Of a DNA stretch of 64,000 nucleotides, positions 22,100 to 33,740 are shown piece after piece. How positions within the stretch are numbered: the stretch's first letter is position 1; each line of letters begins with the position of its first letter. Under the pieces are notes generated by a model that saw only the letters and a list, made by a program, of their open reading frames with translations, was not told the DNA's origin and did no database searches. The position numbers and the translations under genes are program-made. Origin of the DNA: Rhytidiadelphus loreus (lineage: Eukaryota > Streptophyta > Bryopsida > Hypnales > Hylocomiaceae); contig OX344762.1 in the NCBI GenBank assembly GCA_947034895.1, positions 23,602,760-23,666,759 on the forward strand, read 5' to 3'.

Positions 22100-23370
22100 T
22101 TTTAGATTTCCGTTGTTTTGGGGGCATCATGTAGCTAGAAATCTGACGTTCAATTTATGCACGCTTTGAAATTCAATGTGAAACCAAAACCAAAACCTGA
22201 GACGGTTCCACTGTCGCGCTTCAAAACTCAAACCTCAACCTCAGCAATTCAGCAAAGGACTGCTCAGTTCGGCGAAAACACTGGAATCTATTTCCTAAAT
22301 CAGTCGGTCCATTTGACTGGCTGCGGAAGCTACTGAGATTCCTTGGCAGGAAGTCTGGAGTGTCGAGCAACCTGTGATTTTCAATCTAAAAATATTCTGG
22401 GAATGGAACAACTTCACGAATAATAAGACCTCATTGAAATAGAACTTTGAAGATCCAGAAATGAAATACCTTCTTCCCGCGACGGCCACTTCTGTTGTTG
22501 CTACCTTCAGGCTGTGAGCTTCCACCCTCGCGTACACGGCTCCGAGTCGTTCGGACCATGCTGTCCATCTGCACAGACAGTAGTATTGGGAAAATCTTCT
22601 CTGTTCAGAACTTGCAACTATAGTACCGAGAACATTCAAACTTGTTCAGAACTCACGCTCACGCAACTGTAGTATATAGAGATTACTGGAATGATTGAAA
22701 TCCTTGCTGCCGATTCAGTGAGAACTTGGACTCCACATCGTGTACAAAATTCTAAACATAGCTAGTTGGCGGATTTTGGAAAATCTTAGAAATCACGGTC
22801 CGAGCCATCCAATCTTTGGCATGTACCAACCAATAACGCACAGTTTTAGATCCGCACAGCGCGCCACCGAGAATCTTTTCAGGTTGCAAACGGTATGACG
22901 GCCGATTTTTTATTTTGCCAAGCTCCAGGATTCACTCTGGACCCTGCCTCATCGAGATTCCCGCCCCGCGTTCCACCTGCGGCCAGACCATCATTTCGGA
23001 ATTCCGAAACATCTGTTTGAATGTTTCCCCCTCCAGTCGGACAGGTACAGCAGGACGAGAAGAACCTAGGCTCAAATTCGAAAACAAGAAAGAACAGAGA
23101 TCCACAATCGCTGTGGAAGAATTAATTGTTCAAAGGAAGGTATGAAAGCGACGGTGATTCTGTAAAACTCGAGTATCACTTCGAATCAGAACTCCTGCAA
23201 AATGCTCTGGAAGCGGGAGGAACTTTGTTCCGTGAGGCTACGAAACAGAATGTGAGGTGCGTTCGAGGGCGACATTGGGTTCAGTTATACACAAGGAAGG
23301 TATACTCTGTTCCCATATGGGATTCAATAAAGTATTTTCACGTTTTTCCCCGAATATGAAGGAAATTTAA
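22100..23370 (+). other. Unrecognised region with a possible spliced 5' exon
   Basis: This is a relatively GC-balanced stretch. A plus-strand frame from about 23126 (YESDGDSVKLEYHFESEL, then LQNALEAGGTLFREATKQN and GRHWVQLYTRK) ends at a good donor-like AAGGAAG|GTATAC near 23298. A preceding open stretch (22915-23135) also ends at AAGGAAG|GTATGA. No following exon was found and no family is recognised. A minus-strand frame (22295-22639) overlaps no other signal. This may be a truncated gene, or chance. Confidence 0.25.
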
Positions 23371-24660
23371 TGTGGTAAAAATTTGGCCATTACCACATGG
23401 TGATGCATTATGACAATTATCTCATGGTATTCTAATAATGGATTGCCTTAAGGAATGGGATATGGGAATGGATTAAAGCAGAGACAAATTACAACATACA
23501 AACAAGTGAGACTAACAATACTTCTATACATTATCGTATATTCCATAATACATAATACTGTACAATATATATTATACTGAATAATATTGTACAATACAAA
23601 ACATATTATAGAACACCCTAAATTGTTCATACATTTAATCTCTCACAGATGAATTATGGCTCAAGGTTGGGAGGTGGAGGAACTTGTGTATTATACTTGA
23701 TGGGAGTCTCACCAAAGACAATGTTTATGGGATAATGTCCTCAACAAAGAACCACATAGTAATACCAAGGTCTTCTTAGAAATGTAATACCATGTGGGAA
23801 AGATACTAGACTTTGCATGTTTGTGTTTTACGTGTTTGTTGAATTTTCACTTTACCACATGATGACCTCATATTACCCTTTCATGAACAGTAGAATGTGG
23901 AAAACTTAACACACTTTGCTTGGTGTTGCATAAGGTAAAGCTTGCTACCTTCCCTATGATAAAGTAAGAGTTATTAAAATAAGGTATGAGTTATTATTCT
24001 AAGGTAAGAGGTGAGAGTTATTTAAATAATTTTAAGTCAATTCTAACCAAATAGAAAGTTGAATTCTAACCTAACACAACTATATAAGTTGTTTTTCATG
24101 TTTAATGATTTTTTGAATTAGTTAGAAATTTTTGAAGTTGTAATGCATTGGGCACTACAAAAACCCATCACCTAAAATGTACACTACTTGAACATTTTTG
24201 ATACAATGAAAATACACATGTACAGATAGTACACATTTGAAGAGGTGTATAATTTTGGACACAGGTGCCTTATGGAGGTATTACCTTAGCTTCTACAATT
24301 ACCTTTTTCATTGAACTTCATACTCTAAGATTGAACCAAGAAAGCCTAGAAGAAAGGGGTAGCTTTATCAGTATTATAATGATGTTTCTATTGCCTCCAT
24401 ATCTATAAAACCTAAGAAATTCCTTCTATTTGAATTGTTTGGCAACTACCGAGCTTCTAAACTATAACATGAATTGTTGTCATTTCTTCAATGTCTATAA
24501 CTATTCATCTATGCATCTTTCAAATAAAGCTTCATTCAACTAGAAATGATTCAGAGGCATTACAAGTACCAGTATATGTTTAAACATTGAAGATAGAAGT
24601 CAAAGAACTGTAAAGACTCTGCAAGCACAAGAAGAGCATCAAGAGATGTCTATGATCCTT
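23371..24660. other. No gene seen
   Basis: AT-rich sequence with no supported frame. A (TATA)-rich tract lies near 23520-23600. 'CACTACAAAAACCC' near 24153 resembles a CACTA terminus, but no partner end was found. Confidence 0.5.
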
Positions 24661-24693
24661 GCAATCATTGAACATATGCAATCATGGTGATCA

Positions 24694-25048
24694 TGCAAAC
24701 ACAAAGAAAACAAAGAAATGGTGCCAAGCAATTGTAACTTACATTTGCATTGGCTTGTTGTCCTCTTCGATGTTGACCACCTGTTGTATTCACGGACATC
24801 TCCTCTGTTGCATCCAAGTTCTGCACGCCTACATTGTCCTCTTCACTGGTACCTCCAACATCAAAGTGTAACACTTTGCAAAGATCCTCCTGGGTGGAAT
24901 GGCTTGTCTTGGACATCAGTTTCTTTCCACGAGTCATTCTGGATCTCCTCAATTCTCTAGACATTGAGAAATACAAGGACCTACGCCTACTCTTACTCTT
25001 TGAAAACAACTTACAAGGATCCGGTGTGACAAAATCCTCTACAAGCAT
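24694..25048 (-). CDS. Hypothetical protein, first exon, unrecognised
   Basis: From an ATG at 25048 the frame reads MLVEDFVTPDPCKLFSK, then a basic stretch (SRELRRSRMTRGKKLMSK) and an acidic/polar region (GGTSEEDNVGVQNLDATEE). It reaches GGQHRRGQQANAN just before a strong donor, AAT|GTAAGT, near 24737, so the frame to 24665 probably over-extends. A TATA box (TATAAAAG on the minus strand, about 25141-25148) lies about 95 bases upstream of the ATG, which supports a transcribed unit. No downstream exon was located and no domain is recognised. It diverges from the coding unit at 25964. Confidence 0.35.
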
Positions 25049-25140
25049 GAGAAAGATGACTCTAAAGAAACAATCACTCTCAACTGCAGTGCATACTAAA
25101 ACTGAACGCGCAAATGAATCTAATGAGTTGAAATGCCTTC

Positions 25141-25148
25141 TTTTATAG
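25141..25148 (-). promoter_or_regulatory. TATA box
   Basis: CACTATAAAAGAAG on the minus strand lies about 95 bases upstream of the ATG at 25048. It is a good plant TATA consensus. Confidence 0.4.
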
Positions 25149-25963
25149 TGTTTGGGGGAATGGTCTTAAACCCTACAATGTGACGTACTATACAACAGTG
25201 GTCGAAGAGGTTCGTAATGGTTGTGGCAACATGGAAGATGAAAGTCGGCTTGGTGAGCCGAGAACATTAAACATTAAGGTGACGCGTATTTATAACAAGG
25301 TCTGACACCTGACACAATGGGAAATGGGGTCCAAGAGGCGGCCTTATTGAATTTAAATCTCTTCTAAGGAATGAATGTACAATGATCCTAGAAGGCGGCG
25401 GCAGACAAGGCTAAAATTGTCAGATTTCTAGGCAAGCTTAGGAATACTTTACAAAATGTAAAGGGCATTGAAGATAGAAATTACTAACTGGAAGTGACGG
25501 CATATTACAAGAATTTTATATTCCTTGACGGCCGTGGACAGGGTGAATGCATGATTGGGTGGCTCACGGGTGACAATTCAAGAGTTCATGGATGTTCAAA
25601 GACTAATGACCGGTTAGGATGATAAATGGGTGGTTGGGGCTGCCTTAAAGCTTGAATTGGCGCAGCTCTGGGGCCTTAATTGGTCATTTACGGTTGACCT
25701 GGCCTGACGTGGTGGGTGTCGAGGTAGGTGGATGTTAATCCGCGACAGATCTGGGACGTCCGTGAGCACCCCACTTGATTTCAATGGTTGAGATTGCATG
25801 GACTAGGGTTGCACTTGTTTTCAGACTGCACTCACATATCGGGCCATTTGCAGCTTCGCGGCAAAGCCTGGTTCTGTAGTTCGAATTTGTTGCTTCATTC
25901 TGTTTTCACGTTTTTTGAATTTCAGTATTCTCTGTGTGCGCACTTGAGTACCTTGTGTTTGCA

Positions 25964-27094
25964 ATGAGTTTTTCGGAAGGGTTAGGGTTAGGGAGTGGCG
26001 AGGCTGGGGTAGGCAGGAGGAAGAAGGTGAAGCTGGAAGGTATTGCTTCGCTTTCTTGGGTTGAGCCATTGTATGCGGAACAACCATCTCTTTGTTGGAA
26101 TAGATCAGATCCTATTGCACAAGCAGCATTCGAGAAGGCGTATGACTTGAGCAATACAGGAATACCGCCCAAGCGACTGAAATTTGGAGTGCATTTGGAT
26201 GAATCGGAAGTAGATGCGCTGTTTGGACAAAGGGTGGGCAGCAATGGCTACGGTTACTCGTACTCTGAAGATATCGAGTTCGTGAAGAGGGTGGAATGGC
26301 TTTGGATGATTACTCATCAGCGTACTCAGGTGCCAAACATGAGGTTGATCAATCTTGCCGAAGCAAAGGGCCTAGCATACGAGAAGAAGAAGGGCAAGAA
26401 AGCTGTGAATTGGTGGTTGCATGCGGAGTGGACTTGCCGCGATCAACTGCGGAGGATAAACCAAGACGCCATCAAAATTGGCGATAAGAATGTGGTGGAG
26501 GTGAGCGGTGATGACCAAGATGAAGAGCGCACCATTGCCGTAGGGTTAAATCAGAGAGTGCTGGCCTCTTCAGATTTGGGGGCCGCAAGTGCCATTGGCT
26601 TAGAGTCAACTGTAGCAGTCCAAGGTATGGCGATTGGGGAGTGAGAGGAATATCTTTTCCTTTTAGAAAGAGAAACTCCTACATTGGATGCACACATTAA
26701 TCGCTTGTGTGCAGAGAAGGATGCTGCGAGGATGGATCTAGTGAGGATATCTTCGCAAGTTCAGTACGGGCAGACACTTCTCAAGAATTTGTCGTCGAAG
26801 TTGGTTGCATTGTAGAAAGAGCGTGAAAAGTTAAACAAAAAATTGGCGTCACTAAAAGGTGGTCAGACACAAAACAAAGTAGAAATTGATCCTGCGGTTG
26901 TAGAGCTCGCAGACGCTGTGAGGAAGGTGGAGTCACAAGAAGGTTTTATTGACCAAATTCGTGATTCCTTTGCATCGGGGACTTTGGATGAGGAGGTCAT
27001 TGTTGAGCAAAGCAAGGAGGCAGATTTATTATTTAGCGCTGTAGTAAAGAAACAAGACTTGTGGAAGTTGCATAGAGTTGCTCTCAGTGAGTAA
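25964..27094 (+). pseudogene. Unrecognised protein, 377 codons, broken by two nonsense codons
   Basis: The frame starts at ATG 25964 (GCAATGAG) and keeps a single frame to 27094, interrupted only by TGA at 26642 and TAG at 26813. The first part has a basic patch (GVGRRKKVKLEG), a tryptophan-rich segment (SWVEPLYAEQPSLCWNR) and KKKGKKAVNWWLHAEW. The last third is helical and charged (RLCAEKDAARMDLVR, KEREKLNKKLASLK, VVELADAVRKVESQE), probably a coiled coil. I cannot name a family; a transposon-encoded accessory protein is possible. Both stops can arise by one C-to-T change (CGA to TGA, CAG to TAG), as expected for a methylated, silenced element. An overlapping frame at 26296 and minus-strand frames are shadows. 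Confidence 0.6.
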
Positions 27095-27689
27095 TTGAAG
27101 GGAATGAAGACTGCGTATCAACGCCCCTCCTTGCATCCATCTCCCTTGCCTTTTTTCTATGTTGATTGTCGAGCAATTGATGTACCTATTGTATAGATAG
27201 AAATTTCTGCTTGTTTGTTTTGCACCAGAGGATTCGACCCTACGTGGGAGTGCAGGCTCTCATCAGTCATCATGCTCCCATGCTTATCATACTTGGTGTG
27301 CTTATACGTATTTTTCACAAGAGCTGAAATGTATGTTTGAGGGTTGCAACATAGAGCCCTATGAAGATTGGTGGATTATGGACTTATGGCCGGGATCCGG
27401 AAGCCACAGGGACGGAAGATAGAACCCCGGGTAGAATCATGGGACTTGTGCAAGTCCGTCAACGTGGGTGCATCCTTCCAAGGTACGGTTCATGCATCAC
27501 AGTGACTTGTATTGCTTGAATTACGATTTAGGGAGGTTAAGGATTTTAGGGTTTAGGCATGGGAATGATTTGACAAGGCTTAAGGTATGCTTCAGTGAGG
27601 TTTAGGAACTGTGCTTCAGGTGTGGGAAGTATGCATGGAAAGTACTGTGTTTAATGATCATATGGGTTGTATAGTTGCATAGACAGTAA

Positions 27690-27985
27690 AGCATCGTCTA
27701 TAAAGGTGCACAGACATCCTTGTAAGTTTGGGTTCAACGTTCAGAATCTCATATGTGTTGTAGAGTACTATAGTAGAGTCACTGTGCACCTTCGATGTTC
27801 AGGTTTGGTCAATATAATTCATAATGAGGTCATAGACACTAAGGCATTGGCCATAAAGGTGCACAGACATCCTTGTAAGTCTGGGTTTAACGTTCAAAAT
27901 CTCATATGTGTTGTAGGGTACTATAGTAGAGTCACTGTGCACCTTTGATGTTCAGGTTTGGTTAATATAATTCACAATCAGGTCA
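27690..27985. repeat. Tandem duplication, 153-bp unit, each with a hairpin
   Basis: Unit 1 starts near 27690 and unit 2 near 27843, at about 93 percent identity by eye. Each contains AAAGGTGCACAG and, about 70 bases on, CTGTGCACCTT, giving an 11-bp stem. Open frames through it are by-products. Confidence 0.8.
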
Positions 27986-29639
27986 TAGTTGTACATTGCA
28001 GTTATATAGCAGTTTAGATTCCTCACTGTACCCTACATGAAATTCGGTGAATTCATACAAGATGGGTGGATGTGCATATATGTTCTTACAACTGGGGTGG
28101 TGTGAGCCCTCAAGTTGGCACTTGGAACTCTGAACTTATTTTTTGCGATTTTTAGTTAATTTTTGGGTGAAAAATAGGAAAAAACATATAAAAATATAGT
28201 TATTGAGGGTTTTGGTAGAAGTCCCTACCAAAGGGGTTTGTCATGGCCTTAAATGCGTGAAACATGAAAAACGTTGCATTTTCACTAATTTTAGGTCTTA
28301 TTAGTATAAATAAGTAGTTAAGTCAGTAATTCCGAGCGATGTGAGAATTTGAGAGTTAACCAGTCCTAGTGTCTTGTTCATGTAATACGACAGCTATAAG
28401 TATACATGTAACAAATTGGTTAAAAGTTAGAGTCTAGTCCGAGTCAGTCCAAATCCAACTCGAAAGAGTTAGATTTATTGTTTGCAGGTAATTTTGAGAA
28501 ATACATTCATTCACAGACCAAGATGGAGGAAATGATGATTGGAACATACAGAGAGGTGCTTTTCTAGGTCAAAGCATGCCAGGAGGTCAAATAGAAGCCC
28601 GATCATCCAAGATTCCCCCGGTATCAAGAATAATTCCCCCCCCGGGTGGAAATTATTAAAGAATTGCTAAAAATAACATTCTTATTGGAGATTTGGTTTT
28701 GCCCTTAGTTGATGGACATCTTGTACAAGATTTCCCAAAAGTTTCGGGATTTTACAAAACTCCACGATGACTCCATGGGAAGTCAACCGCTTAAAACTGC
28801 ATTTGTAAATTCCTAGAAATTACCAATGTTGCGGTAAAATCTCACTAAAAATTAGTATAGTGTTTTGTGTGCCAATAAAGAGCCCTGTCAAGTTTGAAGA
28901 CATTCCGACATTCCCAAGTACCAGAATTAGAACCGACATCGAATTTTACAAGAATTTACAACTTGGTGGCGGGTTGACCGGCGAACTAGGAGCTAGCGGT
29001 GTCCGAATGGAGCGTTTCAAGGGTCAATTCTTACTCCCACGAATATTCTAAACCACCCAGGACCGACAGTTTCATCAAAAGACGCAAACTCCAAAAGTTA
29101 GCTTTTTAACTTTTGTTCTGAGTTACCGTGACTCAAATTTGCGCTTTAAAACGGCTGGAGGGGTAGGGGTAAGGGGTCCCTTAGGCTAATTGGGGTCTTC
29201 TGAACGCGATGGCACAATTTGTTTTCAGTTTTCAGTTGTCCCTCAAAAGATAGAGAGGGTCAGCCCTTAGTTTGACTTTTAAAAGGTAATTTTGGATTAA
29301 TCTGGGTTGATTTTGCAAATATCTCTTGTAAAATCGAAGATTGGATTTGCCCAAGATACTTCTCTTGCGTAAGAAGCCATCTTTTGGACTAAAGAAAGAC
29401 AATTTAGAACTAACCCTAGATTAAAATGCAAAATATCTCGGTTAATTAGGTAGGTTTTCAAAATATCTTTGGGAAAATCAAATATTTGATTTGGGAAAAG
29501 ATTCTAAGGCCATTTAGGGCCTAGAAGGAACTTGCTTGAGAACCTTCCTTCCCATTAAACAAAGATTATTTAGAAAACACGTTTAGGTAGTTTAGCAAAA
29601 TATCTAGATTGAAAGTAAAGATAATATTATGAACAACTT
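27986..29639. other. No gene seen
   Basis: No supported coding frame. C/G-homopolymer spots lie near 28638 (CCCCCCCCGGG) and 29643. The stretch may include the upstream part of repeat copy B. Confidence 0.45.
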
Positions 29640-29657
29640 ACCGGGGGGGGCCGGGAG

Positions 29658-29672
29658 CGAGTATATAAGGCC
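29658..29672 (+). promoter_or_regulatory. TATA box of repeat copy B
   Basis: GAGTATATAAGGCCC follows a G/C-run and precedes a pyrimidine-rich leader (TTTCTTTGTTTCATTC). This resembles the U3/R junction of a plant LTR, which is an inference. Confidence 0.4.
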
Positions 29673-30454
29673 CTTCCTCGAGGTTGTTCGTGGCCCTCAT
29701 TTCTTTGTTTCATTCTTGTTTTTGCTCTTGTCGTGCTACCGACACTAGTCGGAGCACTTTTAAGCCAAGTTTTGGCTATTTTCTTCTATTTTCTTCTATT
29801 CTCTTGTACTTTGAAGGTCCGGAGGGTCCCTTCAAAGCTTTTTTTTATTTTCTTGTTTGAATTTGGAGGCTTCAAGCCCCAAAACTTTGCTTCTCAAGAG
29901 TTTAGGTGGAGGAAATCCCCTAACTCTAGTGTTGTTTGTGTTAACTAAATTATTTCTTGAATTTGGAGGCTTCAAGCCCCAAAACTTTGACATTTTGGGA
30001 GTTTTGGAAGTAGTTCCCAAACTCTACTTTGATTTTGTTGTTCTTTTGATACTAACCAACTATTTGTGCGAATTGATACTAGTCTGTGAACTTAAAACTT
30101 TAAAGCGGCAAGGCTAGATCTTGCCAAAAGGTTTTGAGCATCACCCCGTGCCAGAACTCATTGTATAACGGGTGTTTGGTTTGAATGATTGCTAATGTTC
30201 GGTTAAACATTGTCATGTGTACCTCCTTTAGTGATTAAACTTAAAACTTTGTTTGGAATTTTGGAAATTAGTTTTTAATGTTCGGTTAAACACTGTCATG
30301 TGTACCTCCTTTAAGAATCAAGTTTTCAAAATATTAGTTTGGACCTTGGATACTGGTTATTCTTGGGGTTGCTCCCGCACGGCGGAGCTTTGACTTTGAA
30401 ACCTGAAAACGAGTACTTGAAACTTTGATTTAACTGTTAATTCCTGGGGTTGCT

Positions 30455-30660
30455 TCGACCTGGGGAGCAGTGGATGGGCTGCCAGAAGGCGACACGTGGC
30501 CGTCATCAAAGGCAGGAACGCGCTGCGGGAACGAGTAAGAGGATGCACTGCGGGAACGAGCTAGGGGACGTGCTGCGGGAACGAGGCCGGGAACGCGAGG
30601 GAACGGGCTGCCAGAGGACGACACGTGGCCGGCCACCCCCGCCAGTAACCAGCTGCTCCC
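30455..30660. repeat. GC-rich minisatellite, CTGCGGGAACGAG units
   Basis: Four or more copies of '(g/a)cgtgctgcgggaacgag' lie between two copies of 'gggctgccaga(a/g)g(g/a)cgacacgtggcc'. Frames on both strands are low-complexity artefacts. Confidence 0.7.
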
Positions 30661-31554
30661 CCTCAGACAGGGCTTCGGCATTCAGGCCAGGGCTTCAACA
30701 GTTGGTCCAGAGCTTCGGTAGTTAGTCTAAGGCTTATGCAGTTCCATCCAGAGCTTGGAAATCAAGTGTTCAGTACAAAACTAGTTCCCAAAAATTCTGA
30801 TCTCAAAATTTGGTAAGATAATCACTACAACCCTTAACTCATACAATTTCCAAAATTCATAAGGTGATAATTCTTTGCTCAATCAAACTAAAATCTTTCA
30901 CTTTTACTCAACAAACTACATACTAAGAATCTAAATCCAATTCCTATCATTCACTCTCGCTTGGTTGAACACTCACATCTCCATACCCAACTTCAAATTG
31001 CAAGAAAACCAAATGAAAGATTGAAGGACGAAAGAAGAATAAGAAGGAAGGAATTTGACACGTGAAGGAATTAAAGGATTAAACAACTATTAAGGTGAGA
31101 ATCTAACTATTCATTTAACTAATTATTTTGGTTTGTTTATTCAAGTTATTCTTTCTACTATTCATTGATAGATTTGTTTTTGATTGTTTTTTATTATTTT
31201 ATTAGAATACTATTCATTCATTTGGTTTTAGTTATTAATTAGGATTCCAAAGCCAAATTAGTTGTTTGTTTGTAGTTTGGGAATTTGTTTTATTAGGCCT
31301 AATAAGCCAAATAGATACAAACAAAAGACAACTAATATCTTTGGAATATTAAACTAAAAACTATTAAACAATTGGCAAATGAATAAAACTACTATTCATT
31401 GAAAACTTGGAAAAAAATGAATTAAATTTATCATTTAATTTAATTTCCTAAAATCAAAGGATTAGTTTTAATTTGCCAAAACTAACAAACTTGGACTTTT
31501 TAGATAGGTTTAGAAACAATAATACTAAGATTTCTTCCAAATTCATGAAAGACA

Positions 31555-31626
31555 ATGGAAAATTTCGAGGAGACGATTATGATGGTGTTTTGCGATGATG
31601 GGACGATCGACATTCTCGATACTGAG
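31555..31626 (+). other. 24-codon ATG segment ending at a splice donor (repeat copy B)
   Basis: The open stretch has a CGATGATGGGACGATCGAC core and ends GAG|GTATGA. It aligns to 4618-4694 of copy A. The shared donor position suggests a short first exon preserved within the repeat family. Confidence 0.4.
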
Positions 31627-32949
31627 GTATGAATTTCAAAACTTGTCTTTTGTCTTTTCTTTTGCTTTCATTCTTTAAAAATTAGATTAGAAAACTTAAA
31701 CTAACAAAATTAACAATTAAGAATCCAATAGCTAGTAGAATTTAAATTGTTAGAAAACCTTTGAAAATTTAACTAAAATCGTAAAGGTAATAATTAGATT
31801 AACTTTGAATTAATTTGGAAAACGAAATAGTAATCTCATCCAAAAGAATCTCAAAAGGAATCTAATTTAATTTAGGAACTTAGGGAATATTAGAATAATT
31901 AGGGGAAGTCAAAACCTAATTTATCTACTTATTCTCTTGAAATTTATTAAAGGAACGAATTCCATCCAACTAAGGGGAATTTTCATCCATTTAAAAGTTT
32001 TCACCCAAAAGTCCTAAATTCTTACTTTTTACCTTAATAGGAAGATAATTTATCGATTTACCCCCAAAAACCATAAAACCCTAAAGAATTACTAAAATTA
32101 GAATCATAATTTAGAATTAGGATTAGATAAAGAACAATTAGGAATATTCTCAAGGCACAACTAGGGAATCTTTTGAAACCATAATCTTTTAGAGAATCTT
32201 TTGAAGATTCTAAATCCACCTTTTACTTTTTAAATTATTTTAATTTGGAAGGAGAAAAGGGTGGATGAAGATTTGACCTAATTTTGGATGAAAAATCCTA
32301 AAATAGGTCAAAATTAGGTTTTCTTTAAAAATTCCATTAGATAACTTAATTAACCTTTCAACCCTGAAATTTAGATTTATCTTACATTATTTTGCTATTT
32401 TTAGTTGACGGATGAAGTTTTTAGGATAGAATTAGTTACGAATTTCATCCACACATAACTTTCACTAGGAATATCAAAATCCAACTTGCTTTACCATTTT
32501 GGAAAGGGAAAATTGTATTCTTTAATCTAGTTTAGGTAGAATTTTAGTTTAGCTAGAAGTTTAAATCATAATTAACTAACCCTCAACAACCTTTATTTCT
32601 TAACTATTAGAGTGTTTTGAAGTACTTAAATTAGGTAAAAATCAACATAACAAAGTGTCCATTGCTTGGAAGGCCAAAGAACACTAAGTTTACAATTCAC
32701 CCATTTGAACCATTAACTTATGCCGCTAGAACCTGTGTGCAACTTTCTGACTTAAGGGTGGAGTTAGAAACACTCACAGAATCGTAAGTAGAACTCCATC
32801 TGCAAGGTAGACAGCGCATGTTGCATGTTATATGTTAATGCATTTAGACAGCTTAAACCCAAATCCCCCAACCAAGTCACTGAATACTTCATCAAATGAT
32901 CCCGTTTAGACCCTGAAATTCCTGCGAGTCCATAGCCAGTTGTAGCACA

Positions 32950-33330
32950 TACCCTAAAGCATTATGCTTTCACTGCTTGTCGCTACAACTTCACATTTTG
33001 TTCATGAAGTAGATGAAGACCTTAATATGCGCCCACGGTCACCATGACACCATATACAAGTTTCCTATTGCCCCCTGAAATACATACAAGTTCTTGCTTC
33101 GTCCTCTAAAGCATTATGCTTTTACCGCTTGTCGCTACAACTTCACATTTTGTTCATGAAGTAGATGAAGACCTTAATATGCGCCCACAGTCACCATGAC
33201 ACCACATACAAGTTTTCTACTGACCCCTAAAATACATACAAGTTCTTGCTTCGTCCCTAAAATACACAAGTGCTACCAAAAAACTTTCGAGGTCAACAAT
33301 AAAATACATACAAGTTCATACTTCGTCCCT
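32950..33330. repeat. Tandem repeat, 152-bp unit
   Basis: 'TAAAGCATTATGCTTT' recurs at 32955 and 33107, and the two units are nearly identical through 'GACACCA(T/C)ATACAAGTTT'. A shorter sub-repeat, 'ACATACAAGTTCTTGCTTCGTCC' in pieces, continues to 33450 and is interrupted by the CACTA mini-element at 33332. Confidence 0.85.
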
Positions 33331-33331
33331 A

Positions 33332-33423
33332 CACTACTAGAAAACGCTGATTTCAACAGAGTTTGGTTGTACAGTGACCGGAACAACAGAGTTGTGTTGA
33401 AATTTCAGCATTTTCTAGTAGTG
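33332..33423. mobile_element. 92-bp CACTA-type mini-element with CTA target duplication
   Basis: Terminal inverted repeats CACTACTAGAAAACGCTGA and TCAGCATTTTCTAGTAGTG are flanked by CTA at 33329-33331 and 33424-33426. CACTA (EnSpm/CMC) elements make 3-bp duplications. The unoccupied sequence survives in the neighbouring repeat unit (CTTCGTCCCTAAAATACACAAG near 33248), which proves insertion. The interior also folds (TTTCAACA with TGTTGAAA). It is non-coding. Confidence 0.92.
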
Positions 33424-33740
33424 CTAAAATACATAAGTGCTACCAAATAACTTTTGAACTCAAGAAGACTCCATTACATCGCCACAACGTTCTCCTTATT
33501 CTTTTCCATGAACCCTAAAGCACATGCAACTCACTATTCATTCTCCTAGTGTTCAAGAATACACCCAATATTTCTAGAGCCAATTATAAATGATTCTCTG
33601 TAAGTCCTACAACATTTCTAAGTCCCTGTTCATTCCAAACAACCTTACCTACACACACAAAGTTTCTACAAACATTACAAGTCTACAGAGTTGAACATAG
33701 TACTTCACCAATGTAATTACAAAGAATCTCAGAAACATAC

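Larger units (their letters stand above)
29640..32830 (+). repeat. Long non-coding dispersed repeat, copy B
   Basis: It begins with a promoter-like GAGTATATAAGGCCC (29658-29672). Next come twin 'TTTGGAGGCTTCAAGCCCC' blocks (about 29862, 29962), twin 'ATGTTCGGTTAAACA(T/C)TGTCATG' blocks (about 30193, 30277), a GC-rich minisatellite (30455-30660), a short ATG segment ending at GT (31555-31626), GGATGAAG hairpins (32264-32450) and a terminal block 'GGGTGGAGTTAGAAACACTCACA' (about 32756). The order parallels copy A at 1-5895. There is no protein evidence, so it is probably a non-autonomous retroelement derivative, although long terminal repeats were not delimited. Confidence 0.55.

Noticed and set aside
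24153..24230. CACTACAAAAACCC, possible CACTA end
   Set aside because: No matching inverted terminus or 3-bp duplication was found nearby.
27220..27290. GATTCGACCC, a possible tRNA or SINE B box
   Set aside because: No A box at the right distance upstream and no paired stems.
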